Shown: positions 43,882 through 52,439 of the stretch, piece after piece | How positions within the stretch are numbered: position 1 is the stretch's first letter | Layout: every line of letters begins with the position of its first letter | Assembly: GCF_007858285.1 (NCBI RefSeq) | Contig: NZ_VFIL01000001.1 | Span: 62,001-126,000, forward strand | Origin: Pseudomonas brenneri | GTDB taxonomy: Bacteria; Pseudomonadota; Gammaproteobacteria; Pseudomonadales; Pseudomonadaceae | Direction of reading: 5' to 3' | DNA: 64,000 nucleotides | Translations under genes and position numbers: made by a program | The notes under the pieces: model-generated | The model's input: the letters and a program-made list of their open reading frames with translations, nothing else | Database searches by the model: none | Told to the model about the DNA's origin: nothing

Positions 43882-44250
43882 ATGTGGTCTACGACCCCCC
43901 GCCGCATTGGTCTGTTGCTGGCCTTGCTCGGCCTGCTAGCAGCCTGTGACGACAAATCGCAACATCCCCCACAGCGTGCGGTAGTGAGCAACGCGATGCC
44001 TTCCGATCCGGCCCTGGCCCAGCTCTACGACAGCAGTTGCAAGCTCTGTCATGCCAACCCGGCCTCCGGTGCGCCGCTGACGGGTGATAGCCATGCCTGG
44101 AGCCCGCGTGTCGCACAGGGCGCGGACACGCTGCTGGACCATACCCTCAACGGCTACAACGGTATGCCGCCGATGGGCCTGTGCATGCAGTGCTCGCAGG
44201 AGCAGTTCCTGGGGCTGATCAGTTTCATGGCTGGTGTTCACATCCAATAA
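43882..44250 (+). CDS. sphD: Cytochrome c lipoprotein of the sphingosine locus (SphD-like)
   Basis: The 122-residue protein has a lipobox (LLGLLAAC, Cys as +1) and one haem c motif (SSCKLCHANP), plus a late cysteine pair (GLCMQCS). It is a membrane-anchored cytochrome c5-like protein in the periplasm. The ATG at 43882 follows GAGAGGG. It starts a three-gene run cyt c - FAD oxidase - PLP-fold protein, the gene families and order remembered for P. aeruginosa sphD-sphC-sphB (PA5328-PA5326). It is the likely electron acceptor of the FAD enzyme. Confidence 0.75.
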   Translation: MWSTTPRRIGLLLALLGLLAACDDKSQHPPQRAVVSNAMPSDPALAQLYDSSCKLCHANPASGAPLTGDSHAWSPRVAQGADTLLDHTLNGYNGMPPMGLCMQCSQEQFLGLISFMAGVHIQ

Positions 44251-44267
44251 GAATAATGGGGTAGGTG

Positions 44268-45656
44268 ATGGTGCTTTCACGCAGGCAACTGTTACAGCGC
44301 TCGGCCGTGGCCGGTGCGTTCATGGCAATGAGCAGTAACCCGGCACTGGCCCAGTTGGCCCGGGCGCCGCGGTTGATACCCTGGCGCAACTGGTCGGGGG
44401 CACAGAGTTGCCTGCCCCTTGAGCGGCTGGCACCCAAGGACCTGGGAGAGTTGGTGCAGGTCATTCGCCAGGCTCCGGGCAAGATTCGCCCGGTGGGCTC
44501 GGGGCATTCGTTCAGTGCCTTGGTGCCGACAGATGGCACGTTACTGTCGCTGAGTTTTTTCAATGGGTTGCTCGACCATGATGCCAGCACCCTGCAAGCC
44601 ACCTTCGCCGCTGGCACGCCCATGTCGCGCATGGGCCCGGCACTCAAGGCAATCGGCCAGGCGCTGCCGAACATGGCGGACATCGACTACCAGACCCTGG
44701 CGGGTGCCATCGCCACCTCGACCCATGGCACCGGGGTTGGGTTTACCTCGTATTCCGCCGGTGTCACTGGCCTGCAACTGGTCACGGCCCAGGGCGAGGT
44801 GCTGGACTGCGACGCCGAGCGTGAGCGCGAGCTGTTCAATGCGGCTCGGGTGTCACTGGGCGCGCTCGGGGTGACCACCCGGGTGCGTTTGCAAAACCGC
44901 GAGCCTTACCGCCTGCGGGAGCGCCAATGGATCGCCAAGACTGAAGAGCTGCTGGAGGATGTGGCGAAAAACACGCGGGAGAACCAGCACTGGGAAATGC
45001 TGGTGGTGACGCATTCCGACTACGCCTTGTCCATCGCCCTCAACGAGACCAGCGACGCTCCAACCCCGCCGATCGACTCGGCAGAGGAGGGTGGCAATGA
45101 GTTTGTATCGATTATTGAAAACCTCGACAAATATGTCAGCGACTTTCCCGAAACGCGCCGTACGTTGCTCAACAGCCTGCGTTATTTCGCCAGTTTCCAG
45201 GAGCGTGTGGCGGAGTCGTTCGAAATCTACGCCAACGTGCGCAATGTGCGTTTCAACGAGATGGAGTATTCGGTGCCTGCTGAGCACGGCCCGGCCTGCC
45301 TGCGGGAAATCCTCAAGCTGATCCGCGACAAGGACCTGCGGACCTGGTTTCCCATCGAGTACCGCTACGTCAAGGCTGACGATATTCCCCTGAGCATGTT
45401 TGAAGGTCGCGACAGTTGCTCTATCTCGGTGCACCAGCACTACACCATGGATCATCACAATTTTTTTGCCGCCGTCGAGCCGATCTTCTGGAAATACGCC
45501 GGGCGGCCACACTGGGGCAAATTGCATACCCTCAACGCCCGCACGTTGCAGACCCTGTATCCGCGCTGGAATGAGTTCACTCGGGTGCGCCAGGCCCTGG
45601 ATCCCGATGGCAAATTCCTCAATGCACACCTGTCATCTATCCTGGGAGTTGCCTGA
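44268..45656 (+). CDS. sphC: Tat-exported FAD-linked oxidoreductase, aldonolactone oxidase family (SphC-like)
   Basis: About 462 residues: a Tat-type signal (SRRQLLQRSAVAGAFMAM), a PCMH FAD domain with the covalent-FAD His80 in VGSGHSFSALVPTDG, and an ALO C-terminal domain with FPIEYRYVK and the HWGK motif. This is the VAO-type sugar-lactone/alditol oxidase architecture, but here periplasmic and next to a cytochrome c, so electrons probably pass to cytochrome rather than O2. It is the SphC counterpart of the P. aeruginosa sphingosine locus by family and order. The stop overlaps the next ATG. Confidence 0.78.
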   Translation: MVLSRRQLLQRSAVAGAFMAMSSNPALAQLARAPRLIPWRNWSGAQSCLPLERLAPKDLGELVQVIRQAPGKIRPVGSGHSFSALVPTDGTLLSLSFFNGLLDHDASTLQATFAAGTPMSRMGPALKAIGQALPNMADIDYQTLAGAIATSTHGTGVGFTSYSAGVTGLQLVTAQGEVLDCDAERERELFNAARVSLGALGVTTRVRLQNREPYRLRERQWIAKTEELLEDVAKNTRENQHWEMLVVTHSDYALSIALNETSDAPTPPIDSAEEGGNEFVSIIENLDKYVSDFPETRRTLLNSLRYFASFQERVAESFEIYANVRNVRFNEMEYSVPAEHGPACLREILKLIRDKDLRTWFPIEYRYVKADDIPLSMFEGRDSCSISVHQHYTMDHHNFFAAVEPIFWKYAGRPHWGKLHTLNARTLQTLYPRWNEFTRVRQALDPDGKFLNAHLSSILGVA

Positions 45657-46936
45657 TGAATCGCAGAAACTTCATGGCCGGCACCCTGGGCGCCGGTGCC
45701 TTGCTGGTGGCGGGCGCGGCGTTGCTGCGCCCGACTGACCGGGGGTCGCCCTACAGTGAGTATTTTCGCCAGTTGAACCAGCAGCTCAAAGCCCATGGGC
45801 CGATGCGCCCGGTGCTGTTGGTCGACCTGGATTGCCTGGACCACAACATCGACATCGTGATGCAATCGGTCCGGCGGGGCGGCAAGCACCTGCGTCTGGT
45901 GGAAAAATCCCTGCCCGCACCGGGCTTGCTGGCCTACATTGCCAAGCGTGCGGGTACCCAACGTCTGATGTCTTTTCACCAACCCTTTCTCAACCACGAC
46001 GCGCAGGTGTTTCAAGGCGCCGATATTCTGCTGGGCAAGCCGTTGCCGGTGCGTTCTGCCGAGCTGTTCTATCAACGCCACCAGGGGCCATTCGATCCTG
46101 CCCGGCAATTGCAGTGGCTGCTGGACACGCCGCAGCGCCTGCAACAATACCTGGCGCTGGCCCAGGGGCTGGGGACACGGCTGCGGATCAATATCGAGCT
46201 GGATGTGGGCCTGCATCGCGGCGGTATCAGCGATAACGCGGTGCTGGGGCAGATGCTCGGGCTGATCCAGGCGCACCCGCAGCACCTGGAGTTTGCCGGC
46301 TTCATGGGCTATGACCCGTTTGTCGGCATGGGCGTGCCGGGCATCCTTGGCTCGCCCCAGGCGTTGTTCGATAAGGTCATGCTGCGTTACAACGCCTTTG
46401 TCGACTTCACCCGCCAGCAGTTTGCAGGCCTGTGGCATGACGGCCTGACACTCAATACGGCAGGCAGCCCCAGCTATCGGATACATGAGCAGGAGCAATT
46501 AAGCAGCGAAGTCTCGGTGGGCACAGCCATGCTCAAGCCCACGCATTACGATTTGCCATCCCTGGGCGAGCATGTGCCAGCGGCCTATATCGCTACGCCG
46601 GTCCTCAAAAGCACGGGGGCGGTCAATATTCCTGCACTGGACGACAAGTCCCGGCTGTTGTCCTGGTGGGATCGCAACCAGCGCGCCACGTTCTTTATCT
46701 ATGGCGGTAACTGGATGGCCGAGTTCGAGTCACCCTCGGGGCTGCAAAGCAATGGGTTGTACGGCCGCAGCTCCAACCAGGAGATGGTCAATGGCTCGCC
46801 GCAGGTGGGCTTGAACGTCGACGACCAGGTGTTCTTGCGCCCGACCCAGACTGAGTCGGTGCTCCTGCAGTTTGGCGACCTGCTGGCGGTGCGTGACGGC
46901 AAAATTGTCGAAAGCTGGCCGGTATACACCGGATAA
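45656..46936 (+). CDS. sphB: Exported alanine racemase/D-threonine aldolase-fold PLP protein (SphB-like)
   Basis: 426 residues: twin-arginine leader (NRRNFMAGTLGAGALLVAGA), then a fold-III PLP barrel (VLLVDLDCLDHNIDIV; putative PLP Lys in HLRLVEKSLPAPG). The C-terminal part ends TESVLLQFGDLLAVRDGKIV and lacks the His/Cys metal ligands of D-serine dehydratase and D-threonine aldolase, so it is not a standard member. Families and order match P. aeruginosa SphB. It may act on the 2-amino-1,3-diol head of sphingosine (inference). Confidence 0.75.
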   Translation: MNRRNFMAGTLGAGALLVAGAALLRPTDRGSPYSEYFRQLNQQLKAHGPMRPVLLVDLDCLDHNIDIVMQSVRRGGKHLRLVEKSLPAPGLLAYIAKRAGTQRLMSFHQPFLNHDAQVFQGADILLGKPLPVRSAELFYQRHQGPFDPARQLQWLLDTPQRLQQYLALAQGLGTRLRINIELDVGLHRGGISDNAVLGQMLGLIQAHPQHLEFAGFMGYDPFVGMGVPGILGSPQALFDKVMLRYNAFVDFTRQQFAGLWHDGLTLNTAGSPSYRIHEQEQLSSEVSVGTAMLKPTHYDLPSLGEHVPAAYIATPVLKSTGAVNIPALDDKSRLLSWWDRNQRATFFIYGGNWMAEFESPSGLQSNGLYGRSSNQEMVNGSPQVGLNVDDQVFLRPTQTESVLLQFGDLLAVRDGKIVESWPVYTG

Positions 46937-46947
46937 CGTCACGCATC

Positions 46948-47053
46948 CCAGGCAGGAGCCGGCTTGCTGGCGATGACAGCCGTTAGAACACCGCAGGGTG
47001 TCAGGTACCCAACGTCATCGTTAACGGCCATCGCGGGCAAGCCCGCTCCTACA
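46948..47053. repeat. REP pair between convergent sphB and sphA
   Basis: GGCAGGAGCCGGCTTGCTGGCGA and the opposing ATCGCGGGCAAGCCCGCTCCTACA flank a centre containing GTCATCGTTAACGG. The right end supplies the TAG stop codon of sphA (47049-47051). Confidence 0.8.
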
Positions 47054-47987
47054 ATGCAAACGGAATCGTCAGCTTGGCCCACAACATGTCGCCTTCCGGG
47101 CGGTTCTCGACATCAAACTCCTTGGCCCAACGGATCTCCCCGCTGGCGTACTTGAGAAAGGTGAAGTACACCGCAGGTCCAATCGCAAATACCTGGCCGC
47201 GTACCCCGTCGTCGACCGCTTCGCCGTAGATATTGGTGACGGTGCGTCCGTACTGCTTATCGTCAGTCGTCTGCTTGAGGTAGTAGCCATTGATGCCCAG
47301 GCTCACGTTGTCGGTCACTTTGTAGCTGGCCGAATAATCAAAGTGGAAAATCTGCCCGGAGCGGTAGTCCGTAGCGTGGTTTTCCTTGTTGAAACTGTAG
47401 GTGGTCTTGATCGACAGTTCCGTGCGCTCGTTTGGCAGCCACGTTGCCGAAACCAGCGGCTTGTAGGTGTAGAAGTTGTTGCTGGTGTTGGCCAGGCGTG
47501 AAGCATCGTATTCCCCAGTAGGCACCGTGATCTCCACGGCGGCGGCCAAGGTCAGGTTTTTGCCCATGTCCCACAGGATAATCGGCGCGATAGTTGTGTC
47601 ACCCATGCTTTCACGTTGGTCAGACATGCCAAACAGCGCCACTTGTTGCTTGAGGTACGGCTGGGCGATGTAGCCGCCCAGCCGCCCGCCCAACACCCGC
47701 AACGGGCTCAGGTAGTCCAGGCGCGGAATGATCGCGTCCGAGCGGATCTTCACCTGTGGCACCTTGCCCCCGAGCGAGCTGATATCCAGCTTCGTGGCTT
47801 CATAGTGGTTGTAGTAGAGGTTGAAGGCGAACATGTGGTCCGGCAGGTGATCGACATCCAGTGGCAGGATGTAGAAGCCGTCGGTACCTGTACCGATATT
47901 GTCCACGCCGCCTTCTGTGGCCAGGGTCGACAGGCTGATAAGGGCCAGGGCAAGGGGGAAGGGGGCAAGCGCGCGGGTCGGGTTCAT
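47049..47987 (-). CDS. sphA: Outer-membrane protein of the SphA/MetA family
   Basis: 312 residues: signal peptide (LAPFPLALALISLSTLA) then beta-barrel pattern (DHMFAFNLYYNHYEATKLD, AVEITVPTGEYDASRLANTSNNFYTYKP) ending LTIPFAL. It belongs to the Phenol_MetA_deg/SphA family. It is divergent from an AraC regulator (217 bp) and convergent with the SphB-like gene, as remembered for P. aeruginosa sphA/sphR. SphA aids survival with sphingosine. Met at 47999 is an alternative start. The stop codon is formed from REP sequence. Confidence 0.75.
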   Translation of the reverse strand: MNPTRALAPFPLALALISLSTLATEGGVDNIGTGTDGFYILPLDVDHLPDHMFAFNLYYNHYEATKLDISSLGGKVPQVKIRSDAIIPRLDYLSPLRVLGGRLGGYIAQPYLKQQVALFGMSDQRESMGDTTIAPIILWDMGKNLTLAAAVEITVPTGEYDASRLANTSNNFYTYKPLVSATWLPNERTELSIKTTYSFNKENHATDYRSGQIFHFDYSASYKVTDNVSLGINGYYLKQTTDDKQYGRTVTNIYGEAVDDGVRGQVFAIGPAVYFTFLKYASGEIRWAKEFDVENRPEGDMLWAKLTIPFAL

Positions 47988-48204
47988 GTCTGGGCTCATT
48001 ATTATTGTTAGAGGGCCGGCCCTCATTGGAGCCGTGCCCATAGAAATAAGCCCTTGGCGCCCCAGAGGGCAGGGTATTGGCGGCCACATAGGGGGGCTTT
48101 GCCGGACACTGTTCATTCAGAGTGCGGCGAAGCTTGCAAGCACCTATGATTATCAGGATGTTTCTAAAACAATAACCGGGCATAGAGTCGGGAATCGCAG
48201 ATCC

Positions 48205-49230
48205 ATGCACAGCAAAACCGTTGATCCACACTACGAATTGGCGCTGGTGTCACCGTTTCTCCTGCAAACCCTGGGGCAAGTCGTCGCACAAAAGGGCGCC
48301 AGTGCCGAGCATCTGTGCCGTGGCCTGGGGTTTACCCTGGCGGACCTGGACGATCCGGCACTGCGAATTTCCTATCGCCAGGCCGTGGCGATGATCCAGC
48401 GCGCACTCAAGGTCCTGCCTGACCAGGGGTTGGGCCTGTGTGTCGGCAATCAGAATGTGCTGGGCACCCTGGGCCTGCTGGGGCATGTCATCTCGTTGTG
48501 CAAGACCCTGCGCGATGCGTTTGCCGTGGGCGAGCGGCACCAACACACCTCCGGCGGTATCGCCACCTCACGGACCCATGAAAGCGCCCAGGAGGTCATG
48601 GTCGAGGTTGAATGTCTGTTGCCTTATGCCGAGGTTCAGGTGTTTGCCGCCGAGGAGTTCTTTGCCAGCCTCATGGTCTACGGCCGCACACTGGTGGGCA
48701 GCGAATTCAAGCCATTGCGCATGGAGTTCATGCACGCGCCGCCGTTGTATGCCGCCGAGTATCAACGTTTGTTCGGTGACGATGTGCGCTTTGGCTGCCT
48801 GCACAACCGTATGGTCCTGGAGGCACGCTGGCTGGACGTGTCCCTGCCGAATCACCATGCCCTGGCATTGCGTCAGGCCCTTGGCCTGCTGGAGTTGGAA
48901 AGTGCCCAGCTACACCGGAAAATGGACCTGATCCAGGCGGTAGAGCGTGCTATTTCCCGCGACTTGCAGGGCAGTCAATTGGAAAAGGTCGCCAGTGACC
49001 TGAACATGAGCGGGCGCACACTGCGCCGGCGCCTGACCGACCACGGGCTGACATTCGAGGCGTTGCTGGAACAGGCTCGTCGCGCCCGGACCATGGGGTT
49101 GTTGAGTAACCCTGGCCTGTCCATCGAGCGTATTACCCAAGAGGTGGGCTACAGTGACGTACGCAGCTTTCGCCGGGCGTTCAAGCGGTGGACAGGGCTC
49201 AGTCCCAGTGCGTTTCGCAGTGTGGGGTGA
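48205..49230 (+). CDS. sphR: AraC-family regulator, SphR-like
   Basis: 341 residues: an N-terminal OruR/ArgR-type arabinose-binding-like domain (LGQVVAQKGASAEHLCRGLGFTLADL) and a C-terminal AraC HTH (VASDLNMSGRTLRRRLTDHGLTFEALLEQ, ITQEVGYSDVRSFRRAFKRWTGLSPSAFR). The ATG at 48205 follows CGGGAATCG. Divergent placement from sphA and proximity to sphDCB make it the likely counterpart of SphR, which activates these genes in response to sphingosine. Similarity alone would not separate it from other OruR-like regulators. Confidence 0.75.
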   Translation: MHSKTVDPHYELALVSPFLLQTLGQVVAQKGASAEHLCRGLGFTLADLDDPALRISYRQAVAMIQRALKVLPDQGLGLCVGNQNVLGTLGLLGHVISLCKTLRDAFAVGERHQHTSGGIATSRTHESAQEVMVEVECLLPYAEVQVFAAEEFFASLMVYGRTLVGSEFKPLRMEFMHAPPLYAAEYQRLFGDDVRFGCLHNRMVLEARWLDVSLPNHHALALRQALGLLELESAQLHRKMDLIQAVERAISRDLQGSQLEKVASDLNMSGRTLRRRLTDHGLTFEALLEQARRARTMGLLSNPGLSIERITQEVGYSDVRSFRRAFKRWTGLSPSAFRSVG

Positions 49231-49329
49231 GGCCCAGTGTCAAACCCTGGACCATCACTACTGACCCGTTGCAAGCGGCAATTCAGTGTGAACACTCTGT
49301 GGTGGGACACCGGTTCACTGACCGCGCGG

Positions 49330-49668
49330 TTAAGGAGAACCGTCAGCCAGGCCATGGAGCTGACAGTATTCATCCCACGCCAGGCCTGCCATTTGGGCCA
49401 CTTCCTTATGCACTTCCAGGCGGTTGGCCTCGAACTCCTGTGGCGACTGGCTGATCAGTTGCAGCGTCAACTCCCAGGCAAACAGGTTCTGGGACTCTGC
49501 CTGCGCCTCGAAGGCTTCGTGCAGGCGTTCGGCACGGTATTGCGCCATGGTTTCGCGCTTGGCCTGGGCGGCCAGAGGGTTCAGCGTATCCAGTTCGGTG
49601 CGCAACTCGGGATGCTGGCTCAAGAAGATGTCCAGGGCCAGCCGATGGTTTTCGCCAGGTTCAGACAA
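49330..49668 (-). CDS. Small helical protein, DUF6388-like
   Basis: The 112-residue, highly charged helical protein (HRLALDIFLSQHPELRTELD, MAQYRAERLHEAFEAQAESQNLFAWELTLQLI) resembles a small Pseudomonas family annotated DUF6388. It uses a TTG start (49666-49668) with GGGAG 7 nt upstream. No signal or membrane segment. Function unknown. Confidence 0.6.
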   Translation of the reverse strand: MSEPGENHRLALDIFLSQHPELRTELDTLNPLAAQAKRETMAQYRAERLHEAFEAQAESQNLFAWELTLQLISQSPQEFEANRLEVHKEVAQMAGLAWDEYCQLHGLADGSP

Positions 49669-49700
49669 GGGGTTACTCCCGGAGCATAGGTTGCGCGACC

Positions 49701-50072
49701 TCAGGATGAGGTTTGTTCGTAACGGCTTTTACGTCGGGCGCGTTTACGCAGCCGATTGGCAGTCCACTGTTGCAGGGGATCCAGCAAGAAAAAAAACAGG
49801 TAGGCGGCGAGTACCAGGGTCAAGTCGACCCAAGTCTTGCTGATAGGTCCTTCCACCGCTTCGACGGCGGCTTTGATAGAGAACAGTACGGCGACCCCAC
49901 ACAGCCAGAGCACTGTCGTGAAAGCCAAAGGTCGTGCGCGATTTGAAAGCCTGCCTTGCATGTCGAATACATCTCCCTGAGAACGCTGGGTCAGTTGGTG
50001 TGCCGAGACCTGCGGGGTAACGGTGGTCTGCGAATCTACCGGCCTGTGGGTTGGTAGACCTGTCCAGCTCAT
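49701..50072 (-). CDS. Small membrane protein of unknown function
   Basis: 123 residues with two membrane helices (ALAFTTVLWLCGVAVLF region and VDLTLVLAAYLFFFLLDPL) and a basic C-terminus (RLRKRARRKSRYEQ). A shorter start at 49961 (MQGRLSN, AGGGAG 11 nt upstream) is likely because the N-terminal 37 codons show weaker GC-third-position bias. It lies 32 bp upstream of the DUF6388-like gene on the same strand, and is divergent from the EAL gene. Function unknown. Confidence 0.55.
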   Translation of the reverse strand: MSWTGLPTHRPVDSQTTVTPQVSAHQLTQRSQGDVFDMQGRLSNRARPLAFTTVLWLCGVAVLFSIKAAVEAVEGPISKTWVDLTLVLAAYLFFFLLDPLQQWTANRLRKRARRKSRYEQTSS

Positions 50073-50336
50073 GACCTTTGTGGGTCGCTGTTGGTTCCGA
50101 AAACCAGCGGTTCGCCCCTGGGCAGTACAACCCTGACGCGCGCTATTGTTTCAAAAAGTGCAGGATACTACACCCTCGCCAACGTATCTGCGGGTACTTT
50201 AAGGCGATTTATCGCGGTCCGGCGGGGCAAAAACCTTTCACTCTCTGAGCCTGGGCGTGTAGCGTTAACCCCTGTTGAAGGCCGCCCCTCCGGTGCGACG
50301 GCCAAGGGCCAGGAAACGCGGGGCAGGGAGACAATC

Positions 50337-52439
50337 ATGGCGCAAACGCTGTTCAAGCTCTTCTTCACCCAGCGCCTGGCTGCCCTGGCAAGCACAGAGT
50401 CGTTGCGGGCCATCCGTGAAGGCCTGTTATGGATCTTGCCGTGCCTGCTGGTCTCGGCAGGTTTTCTGCTGTTGTCCGAATGCGCTCGGGTCCTGAATTT
50501 TCCGTCGCCGCTTGTGGCATTCCTGGCGGGTCTGCATGCCAAGATCAGTTCTGTCATCCCGTTGCTGGTAGCAGCCTCCATCGGCTATATGCTGGCGATC
50601 CAGCACCGATTGCCACAGCTGCCAGTGGCCTTCCTGTGCCTGGCGCACGTGGTCATTGCCACTTTTGTCCTGCGGGACTATCCACGTGCGTCGGCGACCT
50701 TTGTGTTGTTTATTGCCATCGCTTCGCCGCTGATCAATGTCCCGGCGATTGCCAGGTTGCATCGGTATCGCTGGACCCGCCTGGTCAACGAAGACCTGGT
50801 GGGGCACAACCTCAAGGGCACCATCAACATGGTCGTGCCGGGGGCAATCACCGCACTGCTGCTGGTGGTGACGTTGTCTCTGCTGTTGCAGGTTCCTCAT
50901 GTGGTGCAGTTCCAGGGGCCTGATATGCTCGATGCGCTTCAGTCGCCTTATGGCAGCGGGGTGTTTGTCACGGCGATCAATTCGCTGCTGTGGTTTTTTG
51001 GCATTCATGGCGTGTATGCGATCCAGCCGCTGTTTGACGCATTGGACCAGGCGGTGGTACTCAACGGTGCGGCGCTGGCGGCGGGAGAGCCCATTCAATA
51101 CGTGTTGAATGCCGGCCTGCTGGGGTGCTTTGCCTTTATTGGTGGGTCTGGCGGTTCCCTGTGTCTGTTGCTGGCGATTCTGCTGTTTTCCAAGAGCCAG
51201 TCCATGCGTTTGCTGGCGGTGGCCAGCCTGCCGCTGTCGTTGTTCAACGTCAGCGAGGTGTTGTTGTTCGGCTTGCCGATCATCCTCAATCCGCGCCTGT
51301 TTATTCCCTTTTTAGCCGTCCCGGTGATCAACACTCTGCTGGCGTTGATCGTGGTGCAGGCTGGCTGGGTCTCGCCGGCGGTCGCCAGTGTGCCCTTTAC
51401 CGCGCCGGTGCTGCTCAATGCCTACCTGAGTACCCAGGGGGATTTGGCGGCGGTGGCGTTGCAACTGGTGCTGCTGGGGTTGGGGACGCTGATCTATGCA
51501 CCCTATGTCCGTGCAATCCACCGGCAGGCCGTGGAGGGCGGTACGGTTTACCTCAAGTCTTTCGACACGACCTTTCGCGGGCTTGAGGAAAAAGGCCGTC
51601 TGCTGGAAATGGATCCGGTGCTGACGTCGCACAAGGCGCTGGTACGACAGGCTCTTGAGTTGAGCAGGATCCAGCAGATCAGCGACTACGAGTTCTACCT
51701 GGAATTTCAGCCCCAGGTGTCCTCCTTGACTGGCTTGTGCACGGGTTGCGAGGCGCTGATGCGGGCACGGGATGGAGAAGGCAAAGTGCACTCGCCATGG
51801 GAGTTCCTCCAGTGGCTGGCTCAAGCCCGGTTGATGCCGGACGTAGACTTGTGGGTTGCCTCCCAGGCCGTGCGCCAATACCAGAAATGGCAGAAAACCG
51901 GCTTTGCACTGCCAATCACCATCAATGTCTCCAGCGCCACCCTGACGACCCCGGCGTATGGCAGGCAACTGGTGCAGATCCTGTCCCAGGCCAACGGTCA
52001 TGTGTCGGTGGAGATCACCGAGGATGCGCTGGTGGGTGATATCCAGGTGACGCGGCAGATGATCGAAAAGCTGCAGGCCATTGGTGCCAAGGTGTACATC
52101 GACGACTTCGGCACCGGGTTTTCTGCGTTGAGTTACTTGCACCAGTTCCCGGTGGACTTCATCAAGATCGACCGCAGTTTTGTGGTTGCCCAGCAAGACC
52201 CCAAGGGGGCGCAGGTATTGACCGGCATGCTGCGCTTTTGTGAAGCGCTGAACCTGGGGGTCGTGGTGGAGGGCGTGGAAACGGCTGAGCAATTGGCGTT
52301 TCTTCAGTCGGGCCGGGGACACTCGGGGGCAGAACTGATCATTCAGGGTTGGTATTTCAGTAAAGCGTTGCCCGGTGACGCGGTGCAAGGGTTTGTTCGT
52401 GAGCGAGCGGTCAAAGTGAATGATGAGGCGGGTGCTTAG
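50337..52439 (+). CDS. PTS EIIC-like membrane domain fused to EAL phosphodiesterase
   Basis: 700 residues. The N-terminal ~420 residues form a polytopic EIIC-like domain of the cellobiose/lactose type (GIHGVYAIQPLFDALDQ, FIGGSGGSLCLLLAI, FNVSEVLLFGLPIILNP). The C-terminal ~240 residues are a complete EAL domain: CEALMRARD, INVSS, EITEDALV, DDFGTGFSAL, IKIDRSFV, VEGVETAEQL. No EIIB or EIIA domain and no PTS genes are adjacent. The start at 50337 has AGGGAG upstream. It probably hydrolyses c-di-GMP under control of a membrane ligand or the PTS state (inference). Confidence 0.88.
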   Translation: MAQTLFKLFFTQRLAALASTESLRAIREGLLWILPCLLVSAGFLLLSECARVLNFPSPLVAFLAGLHAKISSVIPLLVAASIGYMLAIQHRLPQLPVAFLCLAHVVIATFVLRDYPRASATFVLFIAIASPLINVPAIARLHRYRWTRLVNEDLVGHNLKGTINMVVPGAITALLLVVTLSLLLQVPHVVQFQGPDMLDALQSPYGSGVFVTAINSLLWFFGIHGVYAIQPLFDALDQAVVLNGAALAAGEPIQYVLNAGLLGCFAFIGGSGGSLCLLLAILLFSKSQSMRLLAVASLPLSLFNVSEVLLFGLPIILNPRLFIPFLAVPVINTLLALIVVQAGWVSPAVASVPFTAPVLLNAYLSTQGDLAAVALQLVLLGLGTLIYAPYVRAIHRQAVEGGTVYLKSFDTTFRGLEEKGRLLEMDPVLTSHKALVRQALELSRIQQISDYEFYLEFQPQVSSLTGLCTGCEALMRARDGEGKVHSPWEFLQWLAQARLMPDVDLWVASQAVRQYQKWQKTGFALPITINVSSATLTTPAYGRQLVQILSQANGHVSVEITEDALVGDIQVTRQMIEKLQAIGAKVYIDDFGTGFSALSYLHQFPVDFIKIDRSFVVAQQDPKGAQVLTGMLRFCEALNLGVVVEGVETAEQLAFLQSGRGHSGAELIIQGWYFSKALPGDAVQGFVRERAVKVNDEAGA

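Noticed and set aside
51312..52388. 358-codon open frame opposite the PTS-EAL gene
   Set aside because: It lies fully within a conserved EAL/EIIC coding region and shows no domain.
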